A program made the position numbers and the translations under genes. Source: Streptomyces griseoluteus (GTDB taxonomy: Bacteria; Actinomycetota; Actinomycetes; Streptomycetales; Streptomycetaceae). From it: 64,000 nucleotides of DNA. Within the stretch, counting starts at the first letter, position 1; each line of letters opens with the position of its first letter. The notes under the pieces are model-generated. The model worked only from the letters and a program-made list of their open reading frames with translations, was not told the origin of the DNA and searched no databases. Shown here piece after piece: positions 52,070 through 63,862 of this stretch. Location of the stretch: positions 124,001 to 188,000 of the forward strand of contig JOBE01000004.1 in the NCBI GenBank assembly GCA_000717735.1, written 5' to 3'.

Positions 52070-53467
52070 TCAGCCGGCCATGCGTCGGATCAGGGCGGCC
52101 AGTGCTCCGGGCCTGCGGCCCGGTACCCGGCGCCGCAGGGCGATGAGTGCGGGGCCGAGGGCGCGGGCCCGCTCCGGGTCGCCGATCAGCTGCCACTGGT
52201 GGTGGGCCCGGTCCACGGCTCCTTCGACGTCGGGGTCGTCCGTCGGCTGCCCCAGCGTGAGCCGGGACTCGGCGGCGGCGAGCCACAGTTCGCAGCTGCG
52301 GGCGGGCTCCCCGGCGAGGCGGGCGAGGTCGGCCCGCACCTCCGTCCAGTGGACGGCCTCCCCGGACCGGGACCCGTGGCGGCGCAGCGCCTCGCGCTCC
52401 CATGCGGCGGCGACGGCCGCCGCCTCCCCGTGGCGTCCCGCCATGGCGGCGGCGAGGATCGCCGGGTGCGGATCCTGGTCGACGGCCGGTGCGTGGGCCG
52501 GGGCGGGCGCCAGGAAACGCGCTTCCGGTGCGGTCGAGGCCGCGTGGGCGGCGGACTCCGCGTGGAGCGTGGCGTACGGGAGCCGGGCGCCGGAGCGCCA
52601 GAGTTCGGCCCAGGACCGAAGGTAGGCGGGGGTCATCGGTTCGCCACGCCGGGGGGCGGGTGTCACCCGGCCGTAGAGGAGCGATCCGGGCCCCAGGTGC
52701 AGCAGGTCGGGTGCGGTGGCGAGGCGCTCCCACACGGCGGGGTCCGCCGCGAGGTCCGCGACGACCGTCGTGGTGCCGGGGGCCCGTACGCCGAGTTCGC
52801 CGGCGAGCCAGTGCCAGGGCAGCGCCGTGTAGCGGAGGGTCGCCGCGGTGGTGCGGGCGAGCGCCAGGTGGGGCAGTCCCTGGCGGCGGTCGAGATGGAG
52901 CTGGCCGGCGAGGCAGAGGACCATCGGGCCCGGACTCGCCGCCGCGGCGCGCAGCCGGGTGAGCACGGTCTGCGGGTCGAGCGGATCGGCGAGTTCGACG
53001 ACCGTCGCGGTGGTGGTGCCGGTGAGGACCCCGGGCGGTACGGCGGCGAGAGCCGGCAGTACGGAGGCGGCGTCCATGACGCGGCCCCGCCCTGCGGGAG
53101 CCGCCGCGAGCAGAACGGCGGTACCGGTGGTGGCGGTTCCGGTGGTGGCGGGCCCGGCGACGGCAGGACCGGCGACGGCAGGACCGGCTACCGACGTGCC
53201 GGGTGCGGCCGTACCGGCAACACCGGCTCCCGGCGCATCCGTTACACCCGGCGCGCTCGTCGCACCCCTCACGTCCGTCACACCCGTCCCGCCCCTCACT
53301 CTCGTGTCCGAGACGCCCGGCCGGCTACCCGTCAGGCCCGCACCCGGCGCCTCAACCGCCTCGTACGTCACGCCCGTTCCCGCCGTCCACCCTGCTCCCG
53401 TCGGGCCCGTCCCCGTTCTCGTACCCGCCCCGCCCGTGACCGTCGTGCGTGTGCCCACCGTGCCCAT
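52070..53467 (-). CDS. Hypothetical protein with low-complexity N-terminus
   Basis: A 465-residue protein. Roughly the first 115 residues are Gly/Ala/Thr/Val-rich with short tandem repeats (PAVAGPAVAGPA, TTGTATTGTA). A folded alpha/beta part follows (AVLLAAAPAGRGRVMDAASV, LADPLDPQTVLTRLRAAAAS, GPMVLCLAGQLHLDRRQGLP, TTTVVADLAADPAVWERLAT), then a helical, TPR-like C-terminus (AAAMAGRHGEAAAVAAAWER, ARSCELWLAAAESRLTLGQP). The middle looks like a caspase-fold or other hydrolase-like core, but no catalytic pair could be confirmed. The ATG at 53467 is preferred for its GAGG site; GTG codons lie slightly upstream. Divergent from the SpoIIE phosphatase gene. Confidence 0.65.
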   Translation of the reverse strand: MGTVGTRTTVTGGAGTRTGTGPTGAGWTAGTGVTYEAVEAPGAGLTGSRPGVSDTRVRGGTGVTDVRGATSAPGVTDAPGAGVAGTAAPGTSVAGPAVAGPAVAGPATTGTATTGTAVLLAAAPAGRGRVMDAASVLPALAAVPPGVLTGTTTATVVELADPLDPQTVLTRLRAAAASPGPMVLCLAGQLHLDRRQGLPHLALARTTAATLRYTALPWHWLAGELGVRAPGTTTVVADLAADPAVWERLATAPDLLHLGPGSLLYGRVTPAPRRGEPMTPAYLRSWAELWRSGARLPYATLHAESAAHAASTAPEARFLAPAPAHAPAVDQDPHPAILAAAMAGRHGEAAAVAAAWEREALRRHGSRSGEAVHWTEVRADLARLAGEPARSCELWLAAAESRLTLGQPTDDPDVEGAVDRAHHQWQLIGDPERARALGPALIALRRRVPGRRPGALAALIRRMAG

Positions 53468-53532
53468 TCCGTCCTCGTTCACCACACCGGCACCGTAACG
53501 CGTCGCGCCCCGGCCGCTCATCGCTGGGCCTT

Positions 53533-53544
53533 TGGCATATGCCA
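53533..53544. promoter_or_regulatory. 12-bp perfect palindrome
   Basis: TGGCATATGCCA lies in the 200-bp gap between the divergent hypothetical gene and the SpoIIE-like phosphatase gene. A possible operator for one or both. Confidence 0.4.
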
Positions 53545-53668
53545 GAAGCACCACCGGATCGAGTGTTGCCAAATCCCTTACGGGCCGTCCCGGGCTGTGC
53601 AACAGTCGTATGCGGGCCTCCCTTTCACACCCGGGCCTGGCCGTTCCGCGCCTGTATCGGAGTACGAC

Positions 53669-55141
53669 ATGCCGTCCCCTCTGTTCGCGGACCACCCCGC
53701 CCAGCAGCCGGAGCCGGGCGCGGTGGACGCACTGATCTCGCAGACCCGCCGCCTGCGCGGCGAGCTCGTCGCCGTGCGCCAGGACGCCGTGATGGACGAC
53801 GACGACCCACAGCAGCGCTGGCAGCGCGCCCTTTGCGACCTCGCGGTCCACCAACTCGACGATCTGGGCGCCCACTTGGGCCAGCTCCGCGCGGGCGTCC
53901 CGGACGAGACCGCCCCGGACCCGGCGGGCCGCGAAGCCGACCTCGGCTCCGCTCTCGCGACCGACCCCGGCACCGCGTACGGCGAGGCCCCCCCGGCACC
54001 CACCGGCTCACTGCTCTCCCGCGTCGGCAGCGCCGAGTGGAACCTGCTCACCGACGAGGTCAGCTGGTCCGAAGAGCTGTTCCAGATCTTCGGACGTACG
54101 CACGAGGCCGGCCCGATGTCGCTGGACGAGATGCCCACGATGGTCTTCGCCGACGACCAGCCACTCCTCCAGGCCATGGTGACGGACTGCCTGATCGACG
54201 GGAAGCCGATCGACGGCGAGTTCCGGATCGTGCGGACCGACGGACGGGTCCGCACGGTGCACATGACGGGCGAGCCCGTCCTCGACGCCGACGGCTGCAC
54301 CGCCTCCATGTGGGCCGTCCTCCGGGACGTCAGCGAACTGCGGCGCAGCCAGCGGGCCGTCCGGGAGAGCCTGGACAACCTGGAGCACAGCCGCCGCGTC
54401 GAGCAGACCGAGCGACGGGTCGCCGTCGAGCTCCAGGAGGCGGTGCTCCCGCCGTGGCGCGGCTCGCTCCGCTTCGCCCACGACGGCCCCGCACCGCTGG
54501 ACGTGGCCGCCCACTACCTCCCGGCGGCCAGCACCGGCCTCATCGGCGGCGACTGGTACGACGCACTGGCCCTGCCCGACGGGGACGCGCTGCTCACCGT
54601 CGGCGATCTGACCGGTCACGGGGTCGCCGCGACCTCCTCCATGGCCATGCTCCTCGGCGCGCTGCGCGGCATGGCCTTCGCCGGGATCCGCCCCGCCGCG
54701 CTGATGGGTCATCTGAACCAACTCCTCGACGCCTCCGTACAACCCGCGCTCGGGAGCGCGATGTGCTGCCGTTACGACCCGGTCGCCCAGACACTGACCT
54801 GGGCGCAGGCCGGCCACCCCGCCCCGTTGCTGTTCCGCGACGGAAGGGGGCACGTCCTGCGGCGGCCCGAAGGGGTCCTCCTCGGGGCGACGACCGGTGC
54901 CGAGTACGGCGAGACCGAGACCCGGCTGCTCCCCGGCGACGTGCTCGTCCTGCACACCGACGGGCTGAACCGAGGCAGCGGCACGGGCGACGACGCGGGT
55001 ACGCGACGACTGCTCGCCCTCGGTCAGCGGCTCGCCGGGGCGCGGGACGCCCAGGACGCCGTGCGCGCGGTGATCGAGGAGTTCGGCGAGGAACTGCGCG
55101 AGGACGACGCCTGCGTGATGGTCACCCGGGTCGGGCACTGA
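53669..55141 (+). CDS. PAS-domain SpoIIE-type serine phosphatase
   Basis: A 490-residue regulatory protein phosphatase. Residues about 1-110 form an N-terminal helical region. Residues about 120-225 are a PAS domain (EWNLLTDEVSWSEELFQIFG to ASMWAVLRDVSELRRSQRAV). A coil follows, then a PPM/SpoIIE phosphatase (residues about 260-490) with the metal ligands in LIGGDWYDALALPDGDAL, VGDLTGHGVAATSSMAMLLG, LHTDGLNRGSG and REDDACVMVTR. It should dephosphorylate an anti-sigma antagonist in response to a PAS signal. GGAG lies 6 bases before the ATG at 53669. A 12-bp palindrome lies in the divergent promoter region. Confidence 0.92.
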   Translation: MPSPLFADHPAQQPEPGAVDALISQTRRLRGELVAVRQDAVMDDDDPQQRWQRALCDLAVHQLDDLGAHLGQLRAGVPDETAPDPAGREADLGSALATDPGTAYGEAPPAPTGSLLSRVGSAEWNLLTDEVSWSEELFQIFGRTHEAGPMSLDEMPTMVFADDQPLLQAMVTDCLIDGKPIDGEFRIVRTDGRVRTVHMTGEPVLDADGCTASMWAVLRDVSELRRSQRAVRESLDNLEHSRRVEQTERRVAVELQEAVLPPWRGSLRFAHDGPAPLDVAAHYLPAASTGLIGGDWYDALALPDGDALLTVGDLTGHGVAATSSMAMLLGALRGMAFAGIRPAALMGHLNQLLDASVQPALGSAMCCRYDPVAQTLTWAQAGHPAPLLFRDGRGHVLRRPEGVLLGATTGAEYGETETRLLPGDVLVLHTDGLNRGSGTGDDAGTRRLLALGQRLAGARDAQDAVRAVIEEFGEELREDDACVMVTRVGH

Positions 55142-55238
55142 ACCACATGTGCGGGAAGGGCAGCTGACGACTGCCGGGCAGGCGTCAGCTCGTCACGGCG
55201 ACTCGCCGATCGACTGACGTACGCCCGCGGACTTCCCC

Positions 55239-55262
55239 AAGGGCCCCCTGGTTCGGGCCCTT
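55239..55262. terminator. Terminator between convergent genes
   Basis: AAGGGCCC (55239-55246) pairs with GGGCCCTT (55255-55262) with an 8-base loop and a short T run on the plus strand, between the phosphatase and NsdA-like genes. Confidence 0.7.
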
Positions 55263-56756
55263 TCAGGCCTGCCCCGTCCTCGGCCGGTTGACCGGGGACC
55301 TGGGAAGGGCCAGCTCGATCTCCTCGCGCAGGTGCTCGATCTTCGTGTAGCCGGCGTACTGCCCGGTGAGCCGGTACATCTCCCGCAGCCGGTCCCAGGT
55401 CCGGTGGGAGGAGGTCGCCCCCATGGACATCAGGGCGAGCCGGGCGTACCGGTCGGCCTGCTCCGGATCGTCGGCGATGAAGCAGGCCGAGGCGAGCGAG
55501 ATGTGGTCGAAGAGCTTCGAGCGTTCGTGGCCGTCGCGCCGCAGTTCGAGCGCCAGCCTGGCGTGACGCTGGGCGGGAACCGCCGCCGCTGGGTCGTGAT
55601 CGGCGAGGGTGCGGTAGGCGAGTGCCTGCATGCCGTGCATGTCGGCCTCGTCGAAGTTCTGCATCCAGCTCGGCGTCTCCTCGTCGCGCCGGTCGGACAC
55701 GAACATCTCCTCCGCCTCGCCGAGGGTGCGGCGCATGGCCTGCCCGCGGCCCATCGAGGCCTGCGCCCAGGCCTCGATGGTGTGGAACATGGCCTGCGTC
55801 CGGGGCAGTACCCGCTCGCCCGAACCGTCCACGGCCAGCTTCATGAGGTCGAGGGCGTCGTCGGGCCTGCCCAGGTGCACCATCTGCCGGGCGGCACGGG
55901 ACAGCGCCTCGCCGGCCCGGGGCCGGTCGCCGCCCTCGCGGGCCGCGTGGGCGGCGATCACGAAGTACTTCTGCGCCGTGGGTTCGAGGCCCACGTCGTG
56001 CGACATCCAGCCGGCCAGGACGGCCAGGTTGGCGGCGACGCCCCACAGGCGCCGCTGGAGGTGGTCGGCGTGGCGGTAGGCGAGCATGCCGCCCACCTCG
56101 TTGAGCTGGCCCACCACGGCCTTCCGTTGGAGACCGCCGCCCCGGGAGGCGTCCCAGCGGCGGAACACCTCCACCGAGTGCTCCAGGGCCTCGATCTCCT
56201 GGGACCCGATGGGGGCGGCCTCGTAGCGGTCGAACCCGGCGGGGTCGGCGTGAAGGGGGTCGGTGGCCCGTGGGGCGGTGCCCGGGCGGGCGGGGTCGGT
56301 CTGCAGCCAGTCGTTCATGGCGTTGCTGAGTACGGAGCCGGCGGCAAGCGCGGCACCCGCGCCCACCAGGCCGCGTCGGTTGAGCATGAGGTCCATTCCC
56401 GTGAATTCGGTGAGGACCGCCGCCGTACGATCGGGTGCCCAGGGCAGCCCGTCAGGGTTCTCCGTCTTCCTGACGTCCTGCCGTCTTCCGGCGCGCCCGT
56501 GTCGTACGAACCCGAGGTCCTCGATGGTCACGACACGGCCGAGTCGCTCGGTGAACAGTGCTGCCAGCACCCGGGGGACGGGATCGCGCGGGGTCTCACC
56601 GCGGTCGATCCAGCGCCGCACCCGCGAGGTGTCGGTCGCCAGCTGGGGGTGGCCCATGGCCGCCGCCTGCCGGTTGACGAGTCTCGCGAGTTCGCCCTTG
56701 GACCAGCCGGCCAGGCCGAACAGGTCTGCCAGGCGGGTGTTGGTTTGTCCGGTCAC
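55263..56756 (-). CDS. nsdA: NsdA-type regulator of antibiotic production and development
   Basis: A 497-residue protein of the NsdA family, which in Streptomyces coelicolor represses antibiotic production and aerial growth. It has an N-terminal DNA-binding-like region (DLFGLAGWSKGELARLVNRQ, DTSRVRRWIDRGETPRDPVP) and a long helical TPR-type domain (LQRRLWGVAANLAVLAGWMS, RPRAGEALSRAARQMVHLGR, AMFHTIEAWAQASMGRGQAM and later repeats). The GTG at 56756 has GGGGG 9 bases upstream; a longer frame is not supported. Symbol given from length and overall pattern; a related paralogue is possible. Confidence 0.75.
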   Translation of the reverse strand: MTGQTNTRLADLFGLAGWSKGELARLVNRQAAAMGHPQLATDTSRVRRWIDRGETPRDPVPRVLAALFTERLGRVVTIEDLGFVRHGRAGRRQDVRKTENPDGLPWAPDRTAAVLTEFTGMDLMLNRRGLVGAGAALAAGSVLSNAMNDWLQTDPARPGTAPRATDPLHADPAGFDRYEAAPIGSQEIEALEHSVEVFRRWDASRGGGLQRKAVVGQLNEVGGMLAYRHADHLQRRLWGVAANLAVLAGWMSHDVGLEPTAQKYFVIAAHAAREGGDRPRAGEALSRAARQMVHLGRPDDALDLMKLAVDGSGERVLPRTQAMFHTIEAWAQASMGRGQAMRRTLGEAEEMFVSDRRDEETPSWMQNFDEADMHGMQALAYRTLADHDPAAAVPAQRHARLALELRRDGHERSKLFDHISLASACFIADDPEQADRYARLALMSMGATSSHRTWDRLREMYRLTGQYAGYTKIEHLREEIELALPRSPVNRPRTGQA

Positions 56757-56989
56757 GTCTAAGCCCCCAGGTTCTCGGCTGAGTTGACAGTAACCCCGTG
56801 TCATAGGGCTGGCGACTATTCGCCAGGGTTCGCCAGGGTGCGCCCGATGTTCCGCCACCCGGGCCCGGGTGTCAGGTAGGAACGCGCCACCCCGCCCCGC
56901 CGACCGGCCCTCATTCCCCAGGGTGCGGACCGGGGGCGGGCGGGGCGACGCACGCAACTCGTCGGCGCACGAAGGGATCTGTCACCTCC

Positions 56990-58117
56990 ATGTACACAGC
57001 ATCGTCCTCCGTGTCCGCCCCGCCCCGGCCGCAGCACCGCATCGTCCAGGCCGGTGCCGGACCGTACCTCGCTCCCGCCCCGCAGGCCGTCAGGCCCAGG
57101 CGTTGGGCGGGCGGCACCGGAACCCAGCCGATCAGCGGGAGAATCGACCTGTCCGGCCCCCAGGGGGCGCAGCTGAAGATGGCGATCGCCTCGGTCCACC
57201 GCATCTGCCCGGAGTTCAACCCGGTGCAGGTACTGCGGCGCAGCGGGCGTTCCGTACTGATCGTCGGGACGACCGGGCGGGCCACGGCGGTCGCGAAGTG
57301 TTTACTGGACCACTCCCCCGCGTGGGTCGAGCGGTTCCGGCACGAGATAGCTTCCTACCGCACCTTCGTCCGGCACCGTCCGCCGGTGCGGGCACCGCGG
57401 CTGATCGCCGCGGACCCGGAGAACTGCACGCTCGTGATCGAGCGGATGCCCGGACGGGCGGCGGCGCTCTCGCGCCACCCCGTCGAGGCGCCGCCGCGGG
57501 CCGACGTGCGGGCCGCGCTCGGCGCGGTGGCCCGGCTCAACGCCTGGCGGCCGCCGGCCGGCACCTTCGACGCCCCGCTGGACTACGGGACGCGGATCGC
57601 GCGCTACCACGAGCTCGGGCTCTTCACCGATCGGGACAGGGACGACCTGCAGAAGCTGCTGCACGGTCTGGCGCAGGCCGGTGGCCGTCAGGGCATGGGC
57701 CAGTTCTGTCACGGTGACGCCCTGCTCTCCAACATCCTCCTCTCCCCCGCCGGACCGGTGCTCGTCGACTGGGAGCACGCGGGCTGGTACCTGCCGGGCT
57801 ACGACCTGGCGACGCTGTGGGCGGTACTCGCCGACGCGCCGCTGGCCCGGCGCCAGATCAGTCAGCTCGCACAGCAGGCGGGGCCGGCGTCCCGCGACGC
57901 CTTCCTGGTGAACCTGATGATCGTGCTGACGCGGGAGATCCGTACCTACGAGACGGCGGTGCAGCGCACCATGAAGGAGGCGCCGCCGGCCGGAACCGTG
58001 CAGGTGCCCACGGGGGCGCTCGCTCCCGGCGAGGAACAGCGGCTGCTCCTGAGGCGGCTGCACGACGACTGCGCCATGGCACGGCGGGCCGTGCGCGCGG
58101 CGGTCGGGACACGCTGA
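56990..58117 (+). CDS. Aminoglycoside phosphotransferase-like kinase
   Basis: A 375-residue protein kinase-fold enzyme. The catalytic loop is [17 protein letters not shown] (His241, Asp243) and the metal site [20 protein letters not shown] is the DFG-equivalent, as in APH/choline kinase families. Upstream, [20 protein letters not shown] supplies the ATP-binding Lys. The substrate is unknown; it need not be an antibiotic. It is divergent from nsdA across 233 bp. Confidence 0.88.
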   Translation: MYTASSSVSAPPRPQHRIVQAGAGPYLAPAPQAVRPRRWAGGTGTQPISGRIDLSGPQGAQLKMAIASVHRICPEFNPVQVLRRSGRSVLIVGTTGRATAVAKCLLDHSPAWVERFRHEIASYRTFVRHRPPVRAPRLIAADPENCTLVIERMPGRAAALSRHPVEAPPRADVRAALGAVARLNAWRPPAGTFDAPLDYGTRIARYHELGLFTDRDRDDLQKLLHGLAQAGGRQGMGQFCHGDALLSNILLSPAGPVLVDWEHAGWYLPGYDLATLWAVLADAPLARRQISQLAQQAGPASRDAFLVNLMIVLTREIRTYETAVQRTMKEAPPAGTVQVPTGALAPGEEQRLLLRRLHDDCAMARRAVRAAVGTR

Positions 58118-58444
58118 AGGGCGGGCCCGACCGGCGACACGGGGGAGGTGGGCCGTGCGCCCGGTGCCGACACACCGGGACGCGGCGCACCGGATTCCCC
58201 CGGTCTCACCGCATGTACGTCACCGGTCCGATAGGGCCCGGACCCTGACCAATGGTCCACTCCACTGACGCGTCCCAGGCCCGGGACCCGTCTGCGCGAA
58301 ACTCCGCCGAATGGCCTCCGTTCCCGCTCTGACGTGGGAACTTCTGTGCGCGCGGGTGTGATTGACGGATCGTCCGGGAGCCGATACCCCTGTACGGGTT
58401 CGGTCCCGCACGCCCCGGTGTCACCCCCGCCCCTGGAGGCTGCC
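58118..58444. promoter_or_regulatory. Intergenic region with possible amidase promoter
   Basis: 327 bp without a gene. TTGACG (58362-58367) and TACCCC (58385-58390) are 17 bases apart and could be a weak promoter for the amidase gene at 58445. Nothing else is recognisable. Confidence 0.35.
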
Positions 58445-60427
58445 TTGCTCCGTTCCGCGTCCCCCCGACGTACGACTTCGCGTCGGCTACCGAGGTCGGT
58501 GGGCGCCGTCGCGTCCGCCGCCCTGCTGCTCCCCCTGCTCTCCGCCGCCCCGCCGGCCGGCGCCGGGGTGCCCGACGCGGGTTCCCTCCAGGCGCAGTTC
58601 GCGCGGGCGGCCGCGCGTCACGGCGTGCCCGAGAGCGTGCTGCTCGCCGTCTCGTACCTCCAGTCGCGCTGGGACGGCCACGGCGGTGCGCCGAGCGTGA
58701 CCGGCGGCTACGGGCCGATGCATCTGACGGACGCGGTGACGGCCCTCGCCGACGCCGCCCCGCACCACTCGGACGGTGTGGAGGACCCGCGCGGCGACTC
58801 CTCGCGACCGGAGCGCCCGGAGCGTTCCGGCGTCGAGGCGCCGCTCCCGGCGGCGGGGTCGCTGCCCGCGCGGCTGCGGACCCTGGAGCGGGCCGCCGAG
58901 GTGTCCGGGATCCCGGCCGGGGAGCTGCGGACCGGCACGGCGGCGAACATCGAGGGCGGGGCTGCGCTGCTCGCCGCGGCGCAGCGGGAGGCGGGCCTTC
59001 CGGCGAGCGCCGACCCGGCGGACTGGTACGGGGCGGTGGCGCGGTACTCGGGCGCTGACGACTCGGCCACGGCGGCGACGTACGCGAACGACGTGTTCGA
59101 CGTGATCCGCGGTGGCGAGTCCCGGACGACGGACAGTGGGCAGCGGGTGACGCTCGCGGCCGACCCCGCGGTGGCGCCGGTCACGGAGCAGGTGGCGGCC
59201 CTCGGGCTGCGCCGGCCCGCCGCCGGTCCCGTGGAGTGTCCGCCCACGGTGGCCTGCGAGTGGATGCCGGCGCCGTACGAGGAGTTCGGCGACGGCGACT
59301 ACGGCAACCACGACAAGGCGAACCGGCCCTCCGCCCAGTCGATCGACTACATCGTGGTCCACGACACCGAGGCCGACTGGAACACCACGCTCGACCTGGT
59401 GCGGGACCCGACGTACGTGTCCTGGCAGTACTCGCTGCGCTCCTCCGACGGACACATCGCCCAGCACGTGCCGCTGAAGGACGTGGCCTGGCACGCGGGC
59501 AACTGGTTCGTGAACGCCAAGTCGGTGGGGCTGGAGCACGAGGGCTTCCTCACCTCGCCGGACTCCTGGTACACGGAGGCCATGTACCGGACGTCGGCCC
59601 GGCTCGTGCGGTACCTCGCGGCCCGGTACGACATCCCGCTCGACCGGCAGCACGTCCTGGGGCACGACAACGTGCCGGGTACGGTCACGGCCAACATCAG
59701 GGGCATGCACACGGACCCGGGGCCGTACTGGGACTGGGCGCACTACTTCCGCCTCCTCGGCCGTCCGATCACCCCGAGCGCCGGTCCTGACGCGGGCGTG
59801 GTGACGATCCGGCCCGACTACGGCGCGCACCGGCCGGTCTACACGGGCTGCGTGACGGCGGGCGTCGTGTGCGCGCCGCACGGCAGCGGGGCGGTGCGCC
59901 TGCACACCGCGCCGAGCGCCGACGCGCCCCTGGTGAAGGACATCGGTCTGCGGCCGGGCGGGCAGGACTCGACCACCGGGGTCAACGACACCGGGGCGCG
60001 TGCCTCGACGGGGCAGAGCTACGCGGTGGCGGAGCGCCGGGGTGACTGGACGGCGATCTGGTACCTCGGGCAGCGGGCGTGGTTCCACAATCCGGGGAAG
60101 GAGCCGACCGCGGTGAACGCGCGGGGCCTCGTGCTGACTCCCCGGGAGGGGCTGGCGTCGGTGCCGGTGTACGGGCGGGCCTACCCGGAGGCCTCGGCGT
60201 ACCCGGCGGGTGTTCCGGTGCAGGCGGTGTCGCCGCTGTCGTACCGGCTGCTCGCCGGTCAGCGGTACGTGGTGGGCGACCGGACCCCGGGCGAGTACTA
60301 CTTCGCGCCGGTGTTCGACAGCAGCGGCCATCGGGTCGTTCGCGGCCAGGAGGAGTACTACCAGATCCAGTTCGGCCATCGAGTGGCTTTTGTGAAGGCC
60401 GCTGACGTGCGGGTTTCCCAGTCCTGA
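58445..60427 (+). CDS. Secreted N-acetylmuramoyl-L-alanine amidase
   Basis: A 660-residue exported cell-wall enzyme. The start is TTG at 58445 with GGAGG 5 bases upstream; a Sec signal follows (SVGAVASAALLLPLLSAAPP). Residues about 40-100 look like a goose-type or SLT-like module (RHGVPESVLLAVSYLQSRWD, GGYGPMHLTD). The amidase_2 domain (about 285-430) keeps zinc-ligand candidates His306 (IDYIVVHDTEADW) and His407 (VLGHDNVPG), with VAWHAGNWFVNAKSVGLEHE between. SH3-like modules follow (VRLHTAPSADAPLVKDIGLR, YAVAERRGDWTAIWYLGQRA). It cleaves peptidoglycan stem peptides from sugar chains. A strong terminator follows. Confidence 0.92.
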   Translation: MLRSASPRRTTSRRLPRSVGAVASAALLLPLLSAAPPAGAGVPDAGSLQAQFARAAARHGVPESVLLAVSYLQSRWDGHGGAPSVTGGYGPMHLTDAVTALADAAPHHSDGVEDPRGDSSRPERPERSGVEAPLPAAGSLPARLRTLERAAEVSGIPAGELRTGTAANIEGGAALLAAAQREAGLPASADPADWYGAVARYSGADDSATAATYANDVFDVIRGGESRTTDSGQRVTLAADPAVAPVTEQVAALGLRRPAAGPVECPPTVACEWMPAPYEEFGDGDYGNHDKANRPSAQSIDYIVVHDTEADWNTTLDLVRDPTYVSWQYSLRSSDGHIAQHVPLKDVAWHAGNWFVNAKSVGLEHEGFLTSPDSWYTEAMYRTSARLVRYLAARYDIPLDRQHVLGHDNVPGTVTANIRGMHTDPGPYWDWAHYFRLLGRPITPSAGPDAGVVTIRPDYGAHRPVYTGCVTAGVVCAPHGSGAVRLHTAPSADAPLVKDIGLRPGGQDSTTGVNDTGARASTGQSYAVAERRGDWTAIWYLGQRAWFHNPGKEPTAVNARGLVLTPREGLASVPVYGRAYPEASAYPAGVPVQAVSPLSYRLLAGQRYVVGDRTPGEYYFAPVFDSSGHRVVRGQEEYYQIQFGHRVAFVKAADVRVSQS

Positions 60428-60433
60428 CGGTGA

Positions 60434-62785
<2,352 letters not shown>

Positions 62786-62792
62786 CACGCGG

Positions 62793-62827
62793 GAGGCCGC
62801 CGCCGGAAGTCTCCCGGCGGCGGCCTC
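62793..62827. terminator. Terminator between geoA and the S4 gene
   Basis: A perfect 14-bp repeat, GAGGCCGCCGCCGG (62793-62806) and CCGGCGGCGGCCTC (62814-62827), with a 7-base loop between convergent genes. Confidence 0.85.
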
Positions 62828-62840
62828 GTCACGTCTCGCG

Positions 62841-63206
62841 TCAGGCGCGGCGGCCGCGCAGTTCGTCGAGTTCACGGCGGTCGCGCTTGGTCGGGCGGCC
62901 CGCGCCCCGGTCACGTACGGCGGCGACGGCCACCTCCTCGCGCGGCGGCGGGGGCGGGCTGTTGTCCACGTACGCCTCGACGGCGACCGGCGGGCCCACC
63001 CGCTTGGTGTGGAGCACCTTGACCTCGACGATCCGCTCGCGGCCGCCGTGGAAGACACGGACCTCGTCGCCGGGCTTCACCGGCTGGGCGGGCTTGGCCC
63101 GCTCGCCGTTGACCTTGACGTGTCCGGCCCGGCAGGCCGCGGCGGCCTGGGACCGGGTCTTGGTGAGGCGGACCGCCCAGACCCAGCTGTCGACGCGTGC
63201 GCTCAT
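62841..63206 (-). CDS. S4-domain RNA-binding protein (Hsp15/RqcP-like)
   Basis: A 121-residue protein with an N-terminal S4 RNA-binding domain: DSWVWAVRLTKTRSQAAAAC, RAGHVKVNGERAKPAQPVKP and GDEVRVFHGGRERIVEVKVL. The basic C-terminal tail (VRDRGAGRPTKRDRRELDEL) resembles that of Hsp15, which rescues stalled 50S subunits, and of related RqcP proteins. It lies 16 bp from the next gene on the same strand and is probably cotranscribed with it. Confidence 0.9.
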   Translation of the reverse strand: MSARVDSWVWAVRLTKTRSQAAAACRAGHVKVNGERAKPAQPVKPGDEVRVFHGGRERIVEVKVLHTKRVGPPVAVEAYVDNSPPPPPREEVAVAAVRDRGAGRPTKRDRRELDELRGRRA

Positions 63207-63222
63207 CGGCCCCCGCTCCCCG

Positions 63223-63723
63223 TCAGCCCTGCTGGAACAGCTCGGCGGGCAGCGGCTTGAGCAGCGCGTACAGGTCGTCGGTGATCGGCCGGTCCCAACT
63301 GGCGATCGTCACCAGGACGTTGTCGCTGCGGTCGAACTGGACGCAGGAGATGCGGCTCTCGGAGAGCTTGAGGCGACGGACGATGAGGAGGTTGTCGCCC
63401 TGCATCACGGGCATGTCCTCGGTGTCGAGGACCTCGACCGGCTCGTCGTTCTCGAGGGCGGCGAGGAGCTGGGCCACCTCGAAGGGGATCTGGGCGTCCG
63501 CGAGATCGCGCGCCGGGGAGCCCTCCGGCAGGTTGCCGATGATCATCGCGGGGCCCCGGCCGCCGAACAGGTCGTAGCGGAGGAAGACGCCCTGGCAGGA
63601 GCCGTCGGGGGCGGGCAGCAGACCGGCGCCGAGATTGCCGGGCCAGTCCCCCGGGTCCATGGCCAGGACGTCGAAGTCCGGGCCCGCGGGTGTGGCGGCG
63701 CTACGGCGGCGGAGGAAGGACAT
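63223..63723 (-). CDS. Conserved hypothetical protein
   Basis: A 166-residue protein starting MSFLRRRSAATPAGPDFDVL, with alternating alpha/beta segments (MIIGNLPEGSPARDLADAQI, VQFDRSDNVLVTIASWDRPI) and a short helical tail. The ATG at 63723 is preferred over an upstream start. No signal peptide, membrane helix or catalytic motif is seen. It is upstream of, and probably cotranscribed with, the S4 protein gene. Seems to be a widespread Streptomyces family of unknown function. Confidence 0.75.
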   Translation of the reverse strand: MSFLRRRSAATPAGPDFDVLAMDPGDWPGNLGAGLLPAPDGSCQGVFLRYDLFGGRGPAMIIGNLPEGSPARDLADAQIPFEVAQLLAALENDEPVEVLDTEDMPVMQGDNLLIVRRLKLSESRISCVQFDRSDNVLVTIASWDRPITDDLYALLKPLPAELFQQG

Positions 63724-63862
63724 ACGGCCAATGGTACGTGTCCCGGCGCGCGATGCGAGCGCCGGGAGACTCCGGACGGCGACGACCGCGATGCTTACCG
63801 TGAGTGAGCACCTCGCGGTCGGTCTCACCGTACGTGACCGGGTCTCCGCCGCCCGGGATCGC

